From: Amoebophrya sp. AT5.2
Lineage: Eukaryota > Sar > Dinophyceae > Syndiniales > Amoebophryaceae
NCBI GenBank assembly: GCA_005223375.1
Contig: RXOD01004131.1
Location: 1 to 28,113, forward strand
DNA length: 28,113 bases
Reading direction: 5' to 3'
Part shown: positions 26,930 through 28,113 of the stretch, piece after piece
Position numbering within the stretch: the stretch's first letter is position 1
How the letters are laid out: every line of letters begins with the position of its first letter
The notes under the pieces: generated by a model
The model's input: only the letters and a program-made list of their open reading frames with translations
What the model was told of the DNA's origin: nothing
Databases searched by the model: none
Made by a program: the position numbers and the translations under genes

Positions 26930-28113
26930 GGGGGGGTGGCTTTCGCCAAAAGGGATCGGCTCGCGATGCTCGACCTGCTACTCAGTGTAGTCGCGCCCCA
27001 TATACATTTGATTGTTGAGCAGAAACCGCGCGTACGCGACGGCGTTGAAACGCCGCGCGCATCACCTATCTAGATCCACGGATGGTAGATAACATCTGTG
27101 ATCATGAGCCTATCAGCCTTTTGAGATCCAGGAGCCGAGCGGAGGATTACAACAAGCATAGATATGTTATATTTATATAATATAGGACCAATCTTCGCTT
27201 ACAACCGAGTACATATTTGTCACACTACAGCACCGAAACAGAAACCTCCGAGGCAAAGACGAACCGGGAAGCGGAGAAATTTAGGAGAATTGATTCAAGG
27301 AAATAAAACTGAAGACCAAAGCGAAAACGAATCTTATTATTATCTTTATTAGTTTTTGTTTTATAGCAACAGAATAAGGCTCAGGCTGTGCACGTTGGGG
27401 TCCTGATGGATCTGTTGGGCCAGACAGAAATACGAAACGAATCAACGACAACCCATCCGCTCGCGAGCATTTCCTCGTTCTCATGTCGGGGGTCGATTGG
27501 TCAAGACGCTGACTCTCGAAACCAACAGCATGGATATGAACCGTCATCGCTGAGCCAGAGAATAAATATATACTAGACGCGTAGTGGTCCTGTCGTGAAA
27601 CAAAATTTGAATTATAAGCGCGACGACTACGCCGGGCATCCGAAGAGATACAAGAATTGTATATCTTGGGTAAACGTGAACTGAACACCGAATAAAAAAA
27701 AAAAAATAAAAGAGAAAAGCTTCGCCTGTAAAGCGATGGAGCAGCGCGAGGCTACTCCACACACGAAAATAACGCTTTAAGTGTCGGCAGCTTCGCCTCT
27801 CCGTTCTTCCATGGGTCAAAATAAATGGTTCAAAATATAATGGTTTCTGGGGAGTGGAGCGAGTATGTTGCAGTCCTCGTCTGGTTCCGTAGCTAGCTAG
27901 GTAAAAAGTAAAAATACTATTAAAATTAATAATTGACGATTGTGTGGGTCGGTGCTAACCTTCCCGTGGCTTACTACAGTTATGGCGCGCGCCTGAAGTT
28001 AAACTTAGTCTTAGACCGAAACCTAAGACGCATCAGACGAGGCCTGGACGAGTGGCATAAAACAGATGGTTTACTTGTAGTTTATTATATTACAAGCAAA
28101 GCCGGGCGCCATA
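26930..28113. other. Intergenic region to the window end
   Basis: AT-rich and without a convincing gene. A minus-strand frame at 27281-27688 starts at GTG and has a composition expected by chance. A GC-rich hairpin (6-bp stem CGGCGT/ACGCCG, TGAA loop) lies at 27040-27055, an A-rich tract at about 27692-27715, and an 18-mer shared with the UGT copy A 3' flank at 27856-27873. Confidence 0.5.
27856..27873 (+). repeat. Fragment shared with the UGT 3' flank
   Basis: GGAGCGAGTATGTTGCAG is identical to 13909-13926 and nearly so to the equivalent site in unit B. Looser similarity continues (CTGGTTCCG, then AATACTA). It suggests that part of the UGT 3' flank is itself a dispersed repeat. Confidence 0.5.

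Noticed and set aside
27281..27688. Minus-strand 135-codon ORF near the window end
   Set aside because: GTG start, AT-rich composition and no motif or neighbour support.
1..28113. CRISPR arrays, rRNA, tRNA and a dinoflagellate spliced-leader gene
   Set aside because: No regularly spaced repeats, no rRNA core sequences, no convincing cloverleaf, and no CCGTAGCCATTTTGGCTCAAG-like sequence was seen on either strand by reading; a covariance-model scan was not possible.

Overview
This looks like nuclear DNA from a unicellular eukaryote. Long GC-rich reading frames are separated by AT-richer intergenic stretches. Two paralogues share one GT-AG intron at the same position and phase. Several predicted proteins have a cleavable signal peptide or a C-terminal membrane anchor. 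All confidently called genes lie on the minus strand. Co-directional genes, mostly intronless, fit an alveolate such as a dinoflagellate-lineage (syndinean-like) protist, but this taxon is an inference and no marker gene proves it.

Layout, from low to high coordinate (all minus strand). 1-2552: an unrecognised type I membrane protein, running off the window edge. 3799-6678: a 959-residue secreted protein with the His-Gly and Asp-x-Cys-x-Ala-Gly motifs of clan CD cysteine peptidases, most like family C13 (GPI8/legumain). 7920-9878: a multi-pass membrane protein resembling drug/metabolite or nucleotide-sugar transporters. 9879-14404: mostly non-coding, with a dispersed repeat and a few weak exon candidates. 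14405-17100 and 18599-21674: two tandem copies of a two-exon, membrane-anchored UDP-glycosyltransferase; the first copy carries a frameshift. 22279-22668: a small signal-peptide protein whose truncated relic sits upstream of the first glycosyltransferase copy. 22729-24582: a GlcNAc-transferase of the Skp1 GlcNAc-transferase family. 26151-26729: a GNAT acetyltransferase. The remaining intergenic stretches hold repeats and no firm gene.

Five of the eight main genes belong to the secretory route or to glycosylation: a GPI-transamidase-like protease, a nucleotide-sugar-transporter-like protein, two lumenal UGTs and a GlcNAc-transferase. A joint role in modifying surface or secreted proteins is a hypothesis based on proximity. 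The clearest genome-level event is a direct tandem duplication of about 4.2-4.6 kb (units 13703-17898 and 17903-22522), whose breakpoints share a short GGCC-containing sequence. A second dispersed element lies in the same orientation upstream of both the transporter-like and the GlcNAc-transferase genes.
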